A stretch of 64,000 bases of DNA, taken from the NCBI RefSeq assembly GCF_000516555.1, contig NZ_AZSJ01000007.1:1041836-1105835 (forward strand). The letters are read 5' to 3'. Under the pieces are notes generated by a model. The model made no database searches. It was not told the origin of the DNA and worked only from the letters and a program-made list of their open reading frames with translations. The position numbers and the translations under genes were made by a program. Below are positions 29,028 through 37,544 of the stretch, in pieces. The DNA is from Afipia sp. P52-10 (GTDB lineage Bacteria; Pseudomonadota; Alphaproteobacteria; Rhizobiales; Xanthobacteraceae). Positions within the stretch are counted from its first letter, which is position 1. Each line of letters opens with the position of its first letter.

Positions 29028-29208
29028 CGCTGTTGGTACAGTCCTTAAAGCTTCGTGCCCGGAGTTCCGTTTCCGGAAGCGGTCCGCAACATGCCAGCCA
29101 GAAGTACGCCCAACCCCTGTTTTTGAGGATGAGGCCGGCAGGCGGGCCTGTTTCGGGAAATCGATGCCGTCTCGGAAGTCCGTTTACCGGGCCGATCACG
29201 GGTTGCGC

Positions 29209-29236
29209 TTGGTACTGCGCACTGGTCAAAACGTCA
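29209..29236 (-). promoter_or_regulatory. Candidate secE-nusG promoter
   Basis: TTGACG (minus strand, 29231-29236) and TACCAA (29209-29214) are 17 nt apart, some 180 nt upstream of secE. The -35 is good, the -10 weak. Confidence 0.3.
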
Positions 29237-29313
29237 AGTTCTGAGCCGCGGTTCGGTTCGATTTCGGGACCGGCTTTGGACGTCGGGGCTGATAATGGCC
29301 GGAAGAGCGCTTT

Positions 29314-29929
29314 TTACCCCTCTCCAGCTCGTCCTAGCTGCTTCAGCCAGGGGTTGTCGCGGCCATACGCCACAGCGATCGCCTCGCATAGCCAGATGCG
29401 CTGGGGTTCTCTCGGCACAGGAAGCGCCGCGACGAGATCGCGTTCATCCTTCTCCCGCGGCGATTTGGCCTTGTAAAAGAGCTGCACCTCCGGGACCAGG
29501 AACGGGATGCCCTTTCGCGGACCAGGCCGTCAGCTCCAACAGAGGGCCGCGAACTTCCGCCCAACGCCGCGAGCACCAGACCTCTCCATCCGCATCGTCC
29601 AGCATGATCTGAAACCGCCACAGGTCGTTATCATTACGGCGACACCAGACATCGGACACTGAAGCTCGCAGGCTTTCGTGCTCCGGCCAAAGCCGCTGCG
29701 TCACAGGTGGATCGGCAGCCCAGTACTCCCATGCCGACAGCAACGCCCGAGCCAGGGCTCGGTCCGCCGCAGCACCAGCACGTCGATATCATCGTGCAGG
29801 CGAAACGAACCACCGACAGCATGGGCGATGGCGTGGCCGCCTCCACCACGGAAACGGCGCGTTACGGAACAGCGCATGCACGTCCTGAGGAGATAGCGGC
29901 CGCCAGGACTTGAGATGGTCTTCAGTCAT
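29314..29929 (-). pseudogene. Broken nucleotidyltransferase (aminoglycoside adenylyltransferase-like)
   Basis: Three frames together spell one protein of about 200 residues. It starts MTEDHLKSWRPLSPQDVHA (ATG at 29927-29929), then passes through a frameshift near 29836-29843 to GGHAIAHAVGGSFRLHDDID, a GG...DxD nucleotidyltransferase core. A second shift near 29745-29750 leads to LLSAWEYWAADPPVTQRLW, and a third near 29509-29513 to PEVQLFYKAKSPREKDERDL and a stop at 29314. The family is that of aminoglycoside 2''-adenylyltransferase-like proteins. Three separate shifts make a functional product very unlikely. It lies between tRNA-Trp and secE, which are often adjacent in this group. Confidence 0.8.
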
Positions 29930-30229
29930 CGTTGCTCAATCGTAGAACATCCCACTAAGAGCCGCTGGACCAAGCACATACCAGTGACATAAGGGATTAG
30001 AGATATAATTTCATTACAAATAATTATTGCTTTACAATAAATATTCTCCAGTTACGGGCAGGCAGCCGCGGTTGTCAGCCTTCTCTGTCTTATGTCCCCC
30101 GCTCTTGCCGATCTTCGACGTCTCGCGGGCAGATCTCGGTCGCCCACGGGAGATGCTGAGGCCATTCGCCGTGCCGATTGTCGCACTGCGTGGTGATCTA
30201 CGAAAAAACAGGCTGTTAGGAGAGATCGC
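29930..30229. other. AT-rich spacer after tRNA-Trp
   Basis: These 300 bases hold no plausible gene. Positions about 29989-30050 are strikingly AT-rich for this genome. This may be remnant foreign DNA linked to the adjacent pseudogene. Confidence 0.5.
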
Positions 30230-30305
30230 TGGCAGGAGTGGCAGGGCTCGAACCTGCGACCCCCGGTTTTGGAGACCGGTGCTCTACCAATTGAGCTACA
30301 CTCCT
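30230..30305 (-). tRNA. trnW: tRNA-Trp (anticodon CCA)
   Basis: A 76-nt cloverleaf on the minus strand runs from AGGAGTGTAGC to CACTCCTGCCA. The 7-bp acceptor stem is perfect, the anticodon loop is CTCCAAA with anticodon CCA, the T-arm has TTCGAGC, and the discriminator is G followed by an encoded CCA. Its place upstream of secE-nusG is common in bacteria. Confidence 0.97.
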
Positions 30306-30363
30306 ACTGGGCGCCTCTATAGCGAAGGCTTTCGCGCACGTCACGCCCCGTTTCACGCATTTT

Positions 30364-30669
30364 TCACTGCCGATTTTCGTCAATCGGCGCGCCGTAGTGC
30401 TCGACGAGCGGAAATGGCTCGTAAAAATGGTGCAACAGAGCGCGCCAGCAGGCGTATCGGGTGGATTGGCGGAAGCCCACCGTATGCGCCTCGAGCGTGT
30501 CCCACCAGACAAGCAGCAGGTAGCGGCCGGGCGTCTCGATACAAGGGCGGACCTCGATTTGCTGAAAACCGGGCGTAGCCGCGATCAAAGGCCGCGCCTC
30601 CCGCATTGCGGCTTCGAACGAAGCCTCCTGTCCCGTTTTGACGTTGAGTATCGCACTTTCGAGAATCAC
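30364..30669 (-). CDS. Antibiotic biosynthesis monooxygenase-domain protein
   Basis: This 101-residue ferredoxin-like ABM-domain protein begins VILESAILNVKTGQEASFE and carries the family pattern in which a PGF(Q)...EV...ET(P)..Y.LLV.W segment is followed by a HTVGFRQS helix. The GTG start (30667-30669) follows GGGGAGG by 1-5 nt and gives the family length; longer readings from upstream add a charged, low-complexity N-terminus. Members act as dimeric small oxygenases or heme/quinol-related enzymes; the substrate is unknown. It is divergent from the caspase-like gene. Confidence 0.8.
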   Translation of the reverse strand: MILESAILNVKTGQEASFEAAMREARPLIAATPGFQQIEVRPCIETPGRYLLLVWWDTLEAHTVGFRQSTRYACWRALLHHFYEPFPLVEHYGAPIDENRQ

Positions 30670-30868
30670 GCCTCCCCTCCCCTCTTCGCGATCGCCCTTC
30701 TTCGGACCTAAGGTTCCCCTCGAACCTTTGCCGCGCTCCATGGCTCAAATGATTGGCTGCAGCGTACGCGCCAGCGGGCAAATGTGCGCCAGATCACGGA
30801 GCGGTGTCGTTGCGGCGGTCACGCTGCCCATTCAAGATACCGGCCGATCAGCAACCTGTGGTGACGTC

Positions 30869-32251
30869 ATGCGCCAGATCGTCTTCCTCCTGACAGCAAT
30901 CATCTCGCTCGCGTTCGCAAGCGAGACCGCTGCCGCCGAACAACGCGTCGCCCTCGTCATCGGCAACTCCAGTTACCGGAACGCCCCCGCGCTCGCCAAC
31001 CCGGTGCGGGATGCCGCCGCAGTCGCCGATATGTTGCGGAAAGCGGGTTTCGATATCGTGGAGAGCGTCCACGATGTCAACAACAGCGACATGCGCCGCA
31101 GCCTGCGTGAGTTCTCCGACAAGGTGCAGGCGGCCGACGTCGCTGTCGTCTATTTCGCGGGCCATGGCATCGAGGTCGATGGCCAGAACTATCTGATCCC
31201 GGTCGATGCCATGCTCGAACGCGACCGCGATGTCTATGACGAGGCGATTTCACTCGATCGCGTTCTGCAGATCGTCGAACCCGCCAAGGCGTTGCGCCTC
31301 GTCATCCTTGATGCATGCCGGGACAATCCGTTCGCGAAGGCGATGAAGCGGGTGACGGCGCTGCGCTCGCTCGGCCGCGGCCTGGTCGCGGTCGAACCGG
31401 CGCGAAACAACACGCTGATCGCCTATGCGGCGAAAGGCGGCTCTACCGCCGAGGACGGCGCCGGCACGAACAGTCCGTTCGCCACCGCGCTGTTGAAGTA
31501 CTTGCCGATTCCGGGCCTCGACCTGCGCCAGGCCTTCGGTATGGTGCGTGATGACGTGATGAAGGCGACCGACAACAAGCAGGAGCCGTTCGTCTACGGC
31601 TCACTGGGCGGCGCAACGGTCTCGCTCGTACAGACCGCATCGCTTGCCACTGCGACACCACAACCCACGACACCCAACCCGCAGGCCGACATCCGGCGCG
31701 ATTACGAATATGCGGAGCGCGTCGGCACCCGCGAGGGCTGGGAATCCTTCCTCAAGGCTCATGCCAGCGGATTCTACGCAGACCTCGCCAAGGCGCAGCT
31801 CGCCAAGCTTTCCGCTGAACAAGCCAGCACGAACGCTGCAGCGAAGGCGAAGGAAGCGGCCGACGAGAAGGCTCGCCTCCAGCGTGAGAACGCCGCACCG
31901 GCAGATCAGGCCAAGGCTGCTGCCGCCGCGAAAGCCGCCGAACAAGCCAAGCGCGCCGCCGAGAATGCCAGAAAGCGCGAGCAAGCGCGTGTCGCCGCAG
32001 CCGAGCGCAAGAAGCGCCGCGAAGAGGCGCGCCTGGCTGCGCAATCCCGCACCGTCGCGCTTCCAGTCCGACGGCAAGCCACGTCACCGGTCCCGTCGCA
32101 GCAGAAAAAACAGGCCCGTGCCGCACACCGGCTGGATCGCGCATCGCTCTACGCGCGTTGCGACGCGCAAGTCCCGCGCGGCGCGCGCGACGACGACATC
32201 GCACGCCCCTCGAAGATCGAATTCTGTATCAACAATGGCGGCCGCTACTGA
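30869..32251 (+). CDS. Secreted caspase-like (peptidase C14) protein
   Basis: This 460-residue metacaspase/paracaspase-like protein carries a signal peptide (about residues 1-23, cleaved after ETAAA). The p20 domain starts RVALVIGNSSYRNAPAL. The catalytic histidine is H99 (YFAGHG) and the cysteine C150 (LDACRDNPF). A p10-like part follows to about residue 270. Residues about 330-430 form a long Ala/Lys/Glu/Arg-rich helix or coiled coil. The C-terminus has two cysteines in a small domain. The start at 30869 is chosen because it opens directly into the signal peptide. Function in bacteria of this class is unknown; periplasmic location is inferred. Confidence 0.88.
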   Translation: MRQIVFLLTAIISLAFASETAAAEQRVALVIGNSSYRNAPALANPVRDAAAVADMLRKAGFDIVESVHDVNNSDMRRSLREFSDKVQAADVAVVYFAGHGIEVDGQNYLIPVDAMLERDRDVYDEAISLDRVLQIVEPAKALRLVILDACRDNPFAKAMKRVTALRSLGRGLVAVEPARNNTLIAYAAKGGSTAEDGAGTNSPFATALLKYLPIPGLDLRQAFGMVRDDVMKATDNKQEPFVYGSLGGATVSLVQTASLATATPQPTTPNPQADIRRDYEYAERVGTREGWESFLKAHASGFYADLAKAQLAKLSAEQASTNAAAKAKEAADEKARLQRENAAPADQAKAAAAAKAAEQAKRAAENARKREQARVAAAERKKRREEARLAAQSRTVALPVRRQATSPVPSQQKKQARAAHRLDRASLYARCDAQVPRGARDDDIARPSKIEFCINNGGRY

Positions 32252-32460
32252 TTGATGCGTTAAGCGAACGACAGTCCACCTACCGATCCGACACGCCCCG
32301 TTGCGCGCACAGCCTCGCGAACCGATACGCTATCCAGTTCAGCCGGCGCCATCTGCGCAAATCGCACCTGTTCAAACGCAAGCTTCTGGTTAAGCTGCAT
32401 CGAACGATTGCGGCGCAAACCGCCGTACGGAACAATCAACACCGATCGGGAGGAACGCCA

Positions 32461-33705
32461 ATGCCACCGCGTGCGACCGCCAAGAATGACGCAGCCCCAA
32501 AGAAGAACGGTCTCCAGACTCCTGCTCTGCCGAAAGGCAAGCCGGAAAGCCTCGGCTTCTCGTCGGCGCGCTTGAAGAACTTGTCACAAACCATCGGCCG
32601 TGAAGTCGACAAGGGCACGCTGCCCGGTGCGGTGGTGATGATCGGCCGGCGCGGCAAGGTCGCCCATTTCGATGCGATCGGCCGCCAGGGACCGGATTCG
32701 GATGCGAAGATGCGTCCTGACTCCGTCTTCCGCATCTTTTCGATGACCAAGCCGATCGTCTCGCTCGGCATCATGCAGTTGGTCGAGGACGGTCTAATCC
32801 TGATCAACGATCCGCTGTCGAAATATATTCCCGCCTTCGCCAAGATGCAGGTCGGCGTTCCACGCGAAGGCAAGCTGCATCTCGTTCCGGCCGAGCGCGA
32901 GATCACCATCCAGGATCTGCTCACCCACAGCGGCGGCCTCTCCTACGAGATCACCGGCCCGGGCCCGATCCAGACGCTGTATGCCGAGGCGAAGCTGTAT
33001 CGTCGCAACCAAACCAACGAGGAGCATGCGAACACGGTTGCAAGCTTGCCCTTGATCTCGCAACCGGGCACCGCCTGGAACTACAGCCGCTCCACCGACA
33101 TCCTCGGCCGGGTCATCGAAGTCGTTTCCGGCAAGACGCTGATGGCCTATCTGACCGAACGGATCCTCGGACCGCTGCGCATGACCGACACCGGCTTCCA
33201 TATCGATGCAGACCGTGCGGAAGGCCGCCTCGCCGAGCCGTTTCCTACCGATCCATGGACCGGCGCGAAGGTGGTCTACTTCAGCATGACCGACAAGCCG
33301 CTGTTCGAGTCCGGTGGCGGCGGCATGGTGTCCACCGCTCCCGATTACGCACGCTTTGCGCAGATGCTCGCGAATGGCGGCTCGCTCGATCGCGAACGCA
33401 TCATCGGTCGCAAGACGCTCGAGTTGATGGCATCGAACCATCTCGGCCCGAATGTGAAGGTGGAATCGCACCTGATGCCGCCCGGCCATGGCTTCGGCCT
33501 GGGCTTCGCGGTGCGCACCGAAGCGGGACTCGCGCCCTATCCCGGCTCGGTCGGTCAGTATTTCTGGGGCGGCGCAGCCGGCACGCAGTTCTGGGTCGAT
33601 CCGAAGGAAAACCTGTGGGCGTTGCTGATGGTCCAGGCACCGGGCCAGCGCGAGTACATTCGCGTGCTGTTCCGCAACCTGGTCTATGCCGCCATCGACA
33701 GCTGA
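32461..33705 (+). CDS. Class C beta-lactamase-type serine hydrolase
   Basis: This is a 414-residue member of the penicillin-binding protein / class C beta-lactamase / esterase superfamily. The nucleophile motif SMTK is at 94-97, the tyrosine motif YSR at Y208, and the third motif appears as WGGAAGTQFW near the C-terminus. No clear signal peptide is seen, so a cytoplasmic esterase or peptidase is more likely than a beta-lactamase. The ATG at 32461 has GGGAGG 9 nt upstream. Family EstB-type esterases share this motif set. Confidence 0.88.
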   Translation: MPPRATAKNDAAPKKNGLQTPALPKGKPESLGFSSARLKNLSQTIGREVDKGTLPGAVVMIGRRGKVAHFDAIGRQGPDSDAKMRPDSVFRIFSMTKPIVSLGIMQLVEDGLILINDPLSKYIPAFAKMQVGVPREGKLHLVPAEREITIQDLLTHSGGLSYEITGPGPIQTLYAEAKLYRRNQTNEEHANTVASLPLISQPGTAWNYSRSTDILGRVIEVVSGKTLMAYLTERILGPLRMTDTGFHIDADRAEGRLAEPFPTDPWTGAKVVYFSMTDKPLFESGGGGMVSTAPDYARFAQMLANGGSLDRERIIGRKTLELMASNHLGPNVKVESHLMPPGHGFGLGFAVRTEAGLAPYPGSVGQYFWGGAAGTQFWVDPKENLWALLMVQAPGQREYIRVLFRNLVYAAIDS

Positions 33706-33725
33706 TCTGCCCAGAACGCGATCGC

Positions 33726-33752
33726 AGGGGCTCCCACAATGGGGGCCCTTTT
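33726..33752 (+). terminator. Terminator of the serine hydrolase gene
   Basis: AGGGGCTCCC / GGGGGCCCTT forms a 10-bp stem (two G-U pairs) with a 5-nt loop, followed by TT. It lies 20 nt after the stop. Confidence 0.6.
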
Positions 33753-33871
33753 CCATGCGGCCCGGCGAGTTGCTGGACACAGCACGTATTCGCCAACGCC
33801 GGCGTCGTATGCTTTACAGAACCGCTCGCTCCCCTCATCACTGAGGCGAGGAAACAAAGGCGCAAGACGGA

Positions 33872-34822
33872 ATGAACAAAGTCGAGTCCATCGTTGCCGA
33901 CCGGCGCAACCTGCTTGCTCCCTTCGCCGGCGACAAGCCCCACGCCCCGCAATGGTTCAACGACGCCATCGCGCGGGCGCCGGAGAGGACGACAACGGAC
34001 GTGCGCGGCGCAGCGATTGAAACACTCACTTGGGGCGAACGCGGCAAACCCGGCCTGCTGTTCCTGCACGGCAACGGCGCGTGCGCCGACTGGTGGAGCT
34101 TCATCGCACCGTTCTTCGCCGATCATCATCGCATCGCTGCCTTTTCAATGTCCGGCATGGGCCGTTCCGGCTGGCGCGATCGGTACTCTTACGATCTCTA
34201 CATTGACGAAGCGTTTGCCGTTGCCGAAGGCGCGGGCCTGTTCGACGCGCCGCAGAAGCCGATCGTCATCGGCCATTCGTTCGGCGCCTTCATCACGTCG
34301 GGCATCGTCGGCCGCGCAGGCTCCCGCATCGGCGGCGCGATCCTGCTCGACGGCCCGTTTCTCGGCTCGACCGCACGCAAGCGGCAACGCGAAATGCAGG
34401 GGCCGCCGCGTCCGAAGAAGGTCTACGATACGCTGGCCCAGGCATTGACTCGCTTCCGCTTCGCGCCGGAACAGGATTGCGAGAACCTTTACATCGCCGA
34501 TTGGATCGCGCGTGCGTCGCTTCGGCAATTCCGCCGCGCCGACGACAGCGTCGGCTGGACCTGGTGCTTCGATCCGGGGCGTTTCATGGGCTTCATCCAT
34601 GGCGATCCTGCAAGGGATCTCAGCGCCGGTCAGTGCGCGATCGCCGTGATCGGCGGCGCGCGCTCAGGCTTCGTCGCCAACAAATCGATGTACGAGCTCG
34701 AACCCTATCTGCCCAAAGGCACGCCGTTCGTTGCTATCCCGGATTCCGACCATCACATCATGGCCGATCAGCCGCTCGCACTGGTTGCCGCGATCCGCAC
34801 GCAGCTCGCGAACTGGGCCTGA
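33872..34822 (+). CDS. Alpha/beta hydrolase
   Basis: This 316-residue alpha/beta-hydrolase fold enzyme has LLFLHGNGACADWW at about 62-75 (oxyanion loop), the nucleophile elbow GHSFG with S136, and a C-terminal DSDHHIMADQP segment holding the catalytic histidine. No signal peptide is present. The substrate is unknown; esterases, dehalogenase-like and C-C hydrolases share this pattern. The gene stands alone between two terminators. Confidence 0.88.
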   Translation: MNKVESIVADRRNLLAPFAGDKPHAPQWFNDAIARAPERTTTDVRGAAIETLTWGERGKPGLLFLHGNGACADWWSFIAPFFADHHRIAAFSMSGMGRSGWRDRYSYDLYIDEAFAVAEGAGLFDAPQKPIVIGHSFGAFITSGIVGRAGSRIGGAILLDGPFLGSTARKRQREMQGPPRPKKVYDTLAQALTRFRFAPEQDCENLYIADWIARASLRQFRRADDSVGWTWCFDPGRFMGFIHGDPARDLSAGQCAIAVIGGARSGFVANKSMYELEPYLPKGTPFVAIPDSDHHIMADQPLALVAAIRTQLANWA

Positions 34823-34832
34823 TGACAAACAA

Positions 34833-34857
34833 AAGCGGCCGGAAGCTCCGGCCGCTT
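34833..34857. terminator. Bidirectional terminator between convergent genes
   Basis: AAGCGGCCGG / CCGGCCGCTT is a perfect 10-bp stem with a 5-nt loop. On the minus strand it is followed by TTTGTTTG, so it best serves the SDR gene on that strand, and could also end the alpha/beta hydrolase transcript. Confidence 0.75.
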
Positions 34858-34882
34858 GAAACGCGCGCAACATTGAGGGCGG

Positions 34883-35653
34883 TTAGCTGATCGTGCCGCC
34901 GCCATCGATGACGATGCTCTGGCCGTTGACGAACGCACCAGCCTTCGAGGCCAGGAACACCGCACCGCCGGCGATTTCATCCGGCTGACCGATGCGCCGC
35001 ATCGGCGAACGCGCTTCGGTCGTCTTCAACGTGTCCGGATTGTCCCACAGCGCCTTGGCGAAATCGGTCTTGATCAGACCTGGCGCGATGCAATTCACGC
35101 GGACGTTGTGCTTGCCGTATTCGACCGCCAGGTTGCGCGCGAGTTGCAGATCGGCCGCCTTGGAGATGCAGTAGGCGCCGATCGTGGTCGATCCCTTGTA
35201 GCCGCCGACCGAGGAGATGATGATGATCGATCCGTCGTTGCGCTCGATCATCTGCGGCACGGTATAGGAAATCAGCCAGTTGTTGGCGATGATGTTGTTC
35301 TCGAGAATCTTGCGGAACTGGTCGTCGCTGATGCCCGCCAGAGGACCGTAATACGGGTTCGACGCGGCATTGCAGACCAGCACGTCGATCTTGCCGAACG
35401 TCTGGGTGGTCTTGTCGACGAGGTTTTTCAACTCCTCCTTCGAGGAGATGTTGGCCGGGATCGAGACCGCGGTTCCTGCGCCGAACCGATCGTTGATCGC
35501 CTTGGTCACCTCCTCGCACGCCGGCATCTTGCGCGACGACACGACCACCTTCGCGCCATGCTCGGCGAAACGTTCAGCAATCGCCCGGCCGATGCCACGC
35601 GACGATCCGGTAACGACGGCGACCTTGCCCGTCATGTCAAACAAACTCGGCAT
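34883..35653 (-). CDS. Short-chain dehydrogenase/reductase (SDR)
   Basis: This 256-residue classical SDR has cofactor motif TGSSRGIG at 15-22, a CNAAS strand at about 94-98 and catalytic S147/S148, Y161 and K165 (YCISK). The C-terminus DGGGTIS is the FabG-like end. The ATG 35651-35653 follows GGGAGG by a few nt. It lies in a cluster with a phosphatase, another SDR, a kinase and an acyl-CoA dehydrogenase, which suggests acyl-CoA or hydroxyacid metabolism. Confidence 0.9.
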   Translation of the reverse strand: MPSLFDMTGKVAVVTGSSRGIGRAIAERFAEHGAKVVVSSRKMPACEEVTKAINDRFGAGTAVSIPANISSKEELKNLVDKTTQTFGKIDVLVCNAASNPYYGPLAGISDDQFRKILENNIIANNWLISYTVPQMIERNDGSIIIISSVGGYKGSTTIGAYCISKAADLQLARNLAVEYGKHNVRVNCIAPGLIKTDFAKALWDNPDTLKTTEARSPMRRIGQPDEIAGGAVFLASKAGAFVNGQSIVIDGGGTIS

Positions 35654-35804
35654 TCTTCCCTCCCTTGATGGCAAGCGCACGCAGCTGCGCGCATTCTTTG
35701 ATGGCCCGACTCTAAGCAGGCTTTGCCGAAAGCGGCAACCTGCGGAATCCGCGCGCGTCGTTGCGCAAGGCAAGGCGCGGCTGTCTTCGCTGCCTATATC
35801 TTGC

Positions 35805-36509
35805 TCAGGCGAGCTTGACGACTTCGGGCCCGGCCGGCTGATGCATGCCGGGGTGATCGCCGCCGGCGAGCCACGGCTGATGGTTGACCATGCCGATGCG
35901 CCAGCCGGATTCTCCGTTCAGTGTCAGATAATCGAGCCGCGTCAGCGAACAGTTCTCGATCGCAAAGGATAGGCCCCCTTGCGGACCGAGGCCGAGCGCC
36001 AGCGCGATCGCCGCCTTGATCGTGCCGCCATGGGTCACGGCCACAATGTCACGGCCGACATACGCCTCGTTGATCAACTTGATGCGGTTACCGACACGCG
36101 CATAGAGATCGAGGAAGCTTTCGCCATTCGGCGTCTGTTCTTCAGCGGGACCGAACCAGTAACTGCCGAGCTGCACCGGCCGGCTGGCATAGAAGGCTGC
36201 GCGATCCCGCCCCTGCCACTCGCCCAGATTTTGCTCTGCGAAATCGGCCTCATGCGACATCGCTGCGGGCTTCGGAAACCCGGCATCCCAGACGGCGGCG
36301 GCGGTCTGCTGTGTCCGCTTCAGCGTCGAAGAGAACCACACGGCATCCTGCGGCAGCGTACGCGCCAGCCCCTGGAAAACGGTGCGATCGCTACAGTCGC
36401 AGCCAAGGTCAGACTGCCCGTAGATCCGTCCGCCATCTTCGCGAACCGGGGCGTGACGCACCCACCACCATCGCGTGACAACAGGTTGGGCACTGGACGC
36501 ATTGGACAT
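35805..36509 (-). CDS. Histidine phosphatase family protein
   Basis: This 234-residue phosphoglycerate-mutase-like phosphatase has the catalytic VRHAPV (H19), the second phosphate ligand SSTLKRTQQTA, a NLGEWQG glutamate segment and the VTHGG histidine. All core residues are present, so it should be active. The substrate is unknown. It is divergent from the SDR at 36654, separated by 144 nt. Confidence 0.9.
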   Translation of the reverse strand: MSNASSAQPVVTRWWWVRHAPVREDGGRIYGQSDLGCDCSDRTVFQGLARTLPQDAVWFSSTLKRTQQTAAAVWDAGFPKPAAMSHEADFAEQNLGEWQGRDRAAFYASRPVQLGSYWFGPAEEQTPNGESFLDLYARVGNRIKLINEAYVGRDIVAVTHGGTIKAAIALALGLGPQGGLSFAIENCSLTRLDYLTLNGESGWRIGMVNHQPWLAGGDHPGMHQPAGPEVVKLA

Positions 36510-36653
36510 GGCGGAGACCCTTCAATATTGTTTTGCGTTAGTTAAGTCAGCGCGCGAAAAGGCTCAAGGGCGTTTCTCGCAAGGCGCCCGACAACAAGAA
36601 AACCAGCGGCAACACGACAAAGTTGTGACGCAGGCACGCAACGGAGGAACAAG

Positions 36654-37445
36654 ATGGGTCGCCTCGAAGGCAAATCGATCATCATTACAGGCGCCGGCTC
36701 CGGCATCGGCCGTGCGGCGTCGCTGATGTTCACGAAGGAAGGCGCAAGGCTGATTGCCGTCGACAAGACCGATGCAGTCGATGAAACCGTCAAGATGGTC
36801 CGCGAAGCCGGCGGCACGGCGGAAGCGCTGAAAGGCGATGCCGGCAACGAGCAGGATGTCGCAGGTTTCGTCGGCAAGGCCGTGTCGGCTTACGGCAAGC
36901 TCGATGTGATCTGGGCCAATGCCGGCATCTCGGGCGGCTGGGTGCCGCTGCACGACCAGACCGTCGAGCAATGGCAGGAGATCCTGCGCGTCAACCTGAT
37001 CGGCCCGTTCCTTGCCATCAAGCATGCCTCCAGGCAGATGATGAATCAGGGTCATGGCGGCTCGATCATCTGCACCGCGTCCGTTGCGGGCCTCAAGGCC
37101 AATGCCGGCGGCAATCCCTACAGCGCCAGCAAGGCTGGCGTCGTCAGCCTGGTCCAGACCTCGTCTTATTCGCTCACCGGCACCGGCGTTCGCGTGAATG
37201 CGATCTGCCCCGGTCTGATCGAAACCGGAATGACCCGCAACACCTTCGAGCGCGCGCGCGAACGCGGCACGGAGAACAAGATCGGCCAGATCAATCCGAC
37301 CCAGCGCGGCGGCAAGCCGCACGAGATCGCCGCGATGGGCTTGTTCCTGGCCAGCGACGAGGCATCCTACGTCAATGGCCAGGCCGTTCCGGTCGATGGC
37401 GGCCTGACCGCATCAATGCCGTTTGCAGGCAAGCTGCGGAGCTGA
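36654..37445 (+). CDS. Short-chain dehydrogenase/reductase (SDR)
   Basis: This 263-residue classical SDR has TGAGSGIG at 12-19, WANAG at about 87-91, S143, Y156 and K160 (YSASK), and ends ...VPVDGGLTASMP. Acidic D37 after the second strand suggests NAD(H) rather than NADP(H). A GGAGG ribosome-binding site precedes the ATG. The neighbouring phosphotransferase and acyl-CoA dehydrogenase make a 4-oxoacyl- or 3-hydroxyacyl-CoA substrate plausible. Confidence 0.9.
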   Translation: MGRLEGKSIIITGAGSGIGRAASLMFTKEGARLIAVDKTDAVDETVKMVREAGGTAEALKGDAGNEQDVAGFVGKAVSAYGKLDVIWANAGISGGWVPLHDQTVEQWQEILRVNLIGPFLAIKHASRQMMNQGHGGSIICTASVAGLKANAGGNPYSASKAGVVSLVQTSSYSLTGTGVRVNAICPGLIETGMTRNTFERARERGTENKIGQINPTQRGGKPHEIAAMGLFLASDEASYVNGQAVPVDGGLTASMPFAGKLRS

Positions 37446-37485
37446 ACGCGCGCGGCTTCTCCAATAAGCCAATCCCATCAACGGA

Positions 37486-37511
37486 AATGCCCGCGGCTGA
37501 CCGCGGGCATT
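37486..37511. terminator. Bidirectional terminator hairpin
   Basis: AATGCCCGCGG / CCGCGGGCATT forms an 11-bp perfect stem with a 4-nt CTGA loop between the convergent SDR and phosphotransferase genes. T-runs are weak on both sides. Confidence 0.6.
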
Positions 37512-37544
37512 ATGTTGGGCTTGTTGTGACCGATCGCGAGCGGC

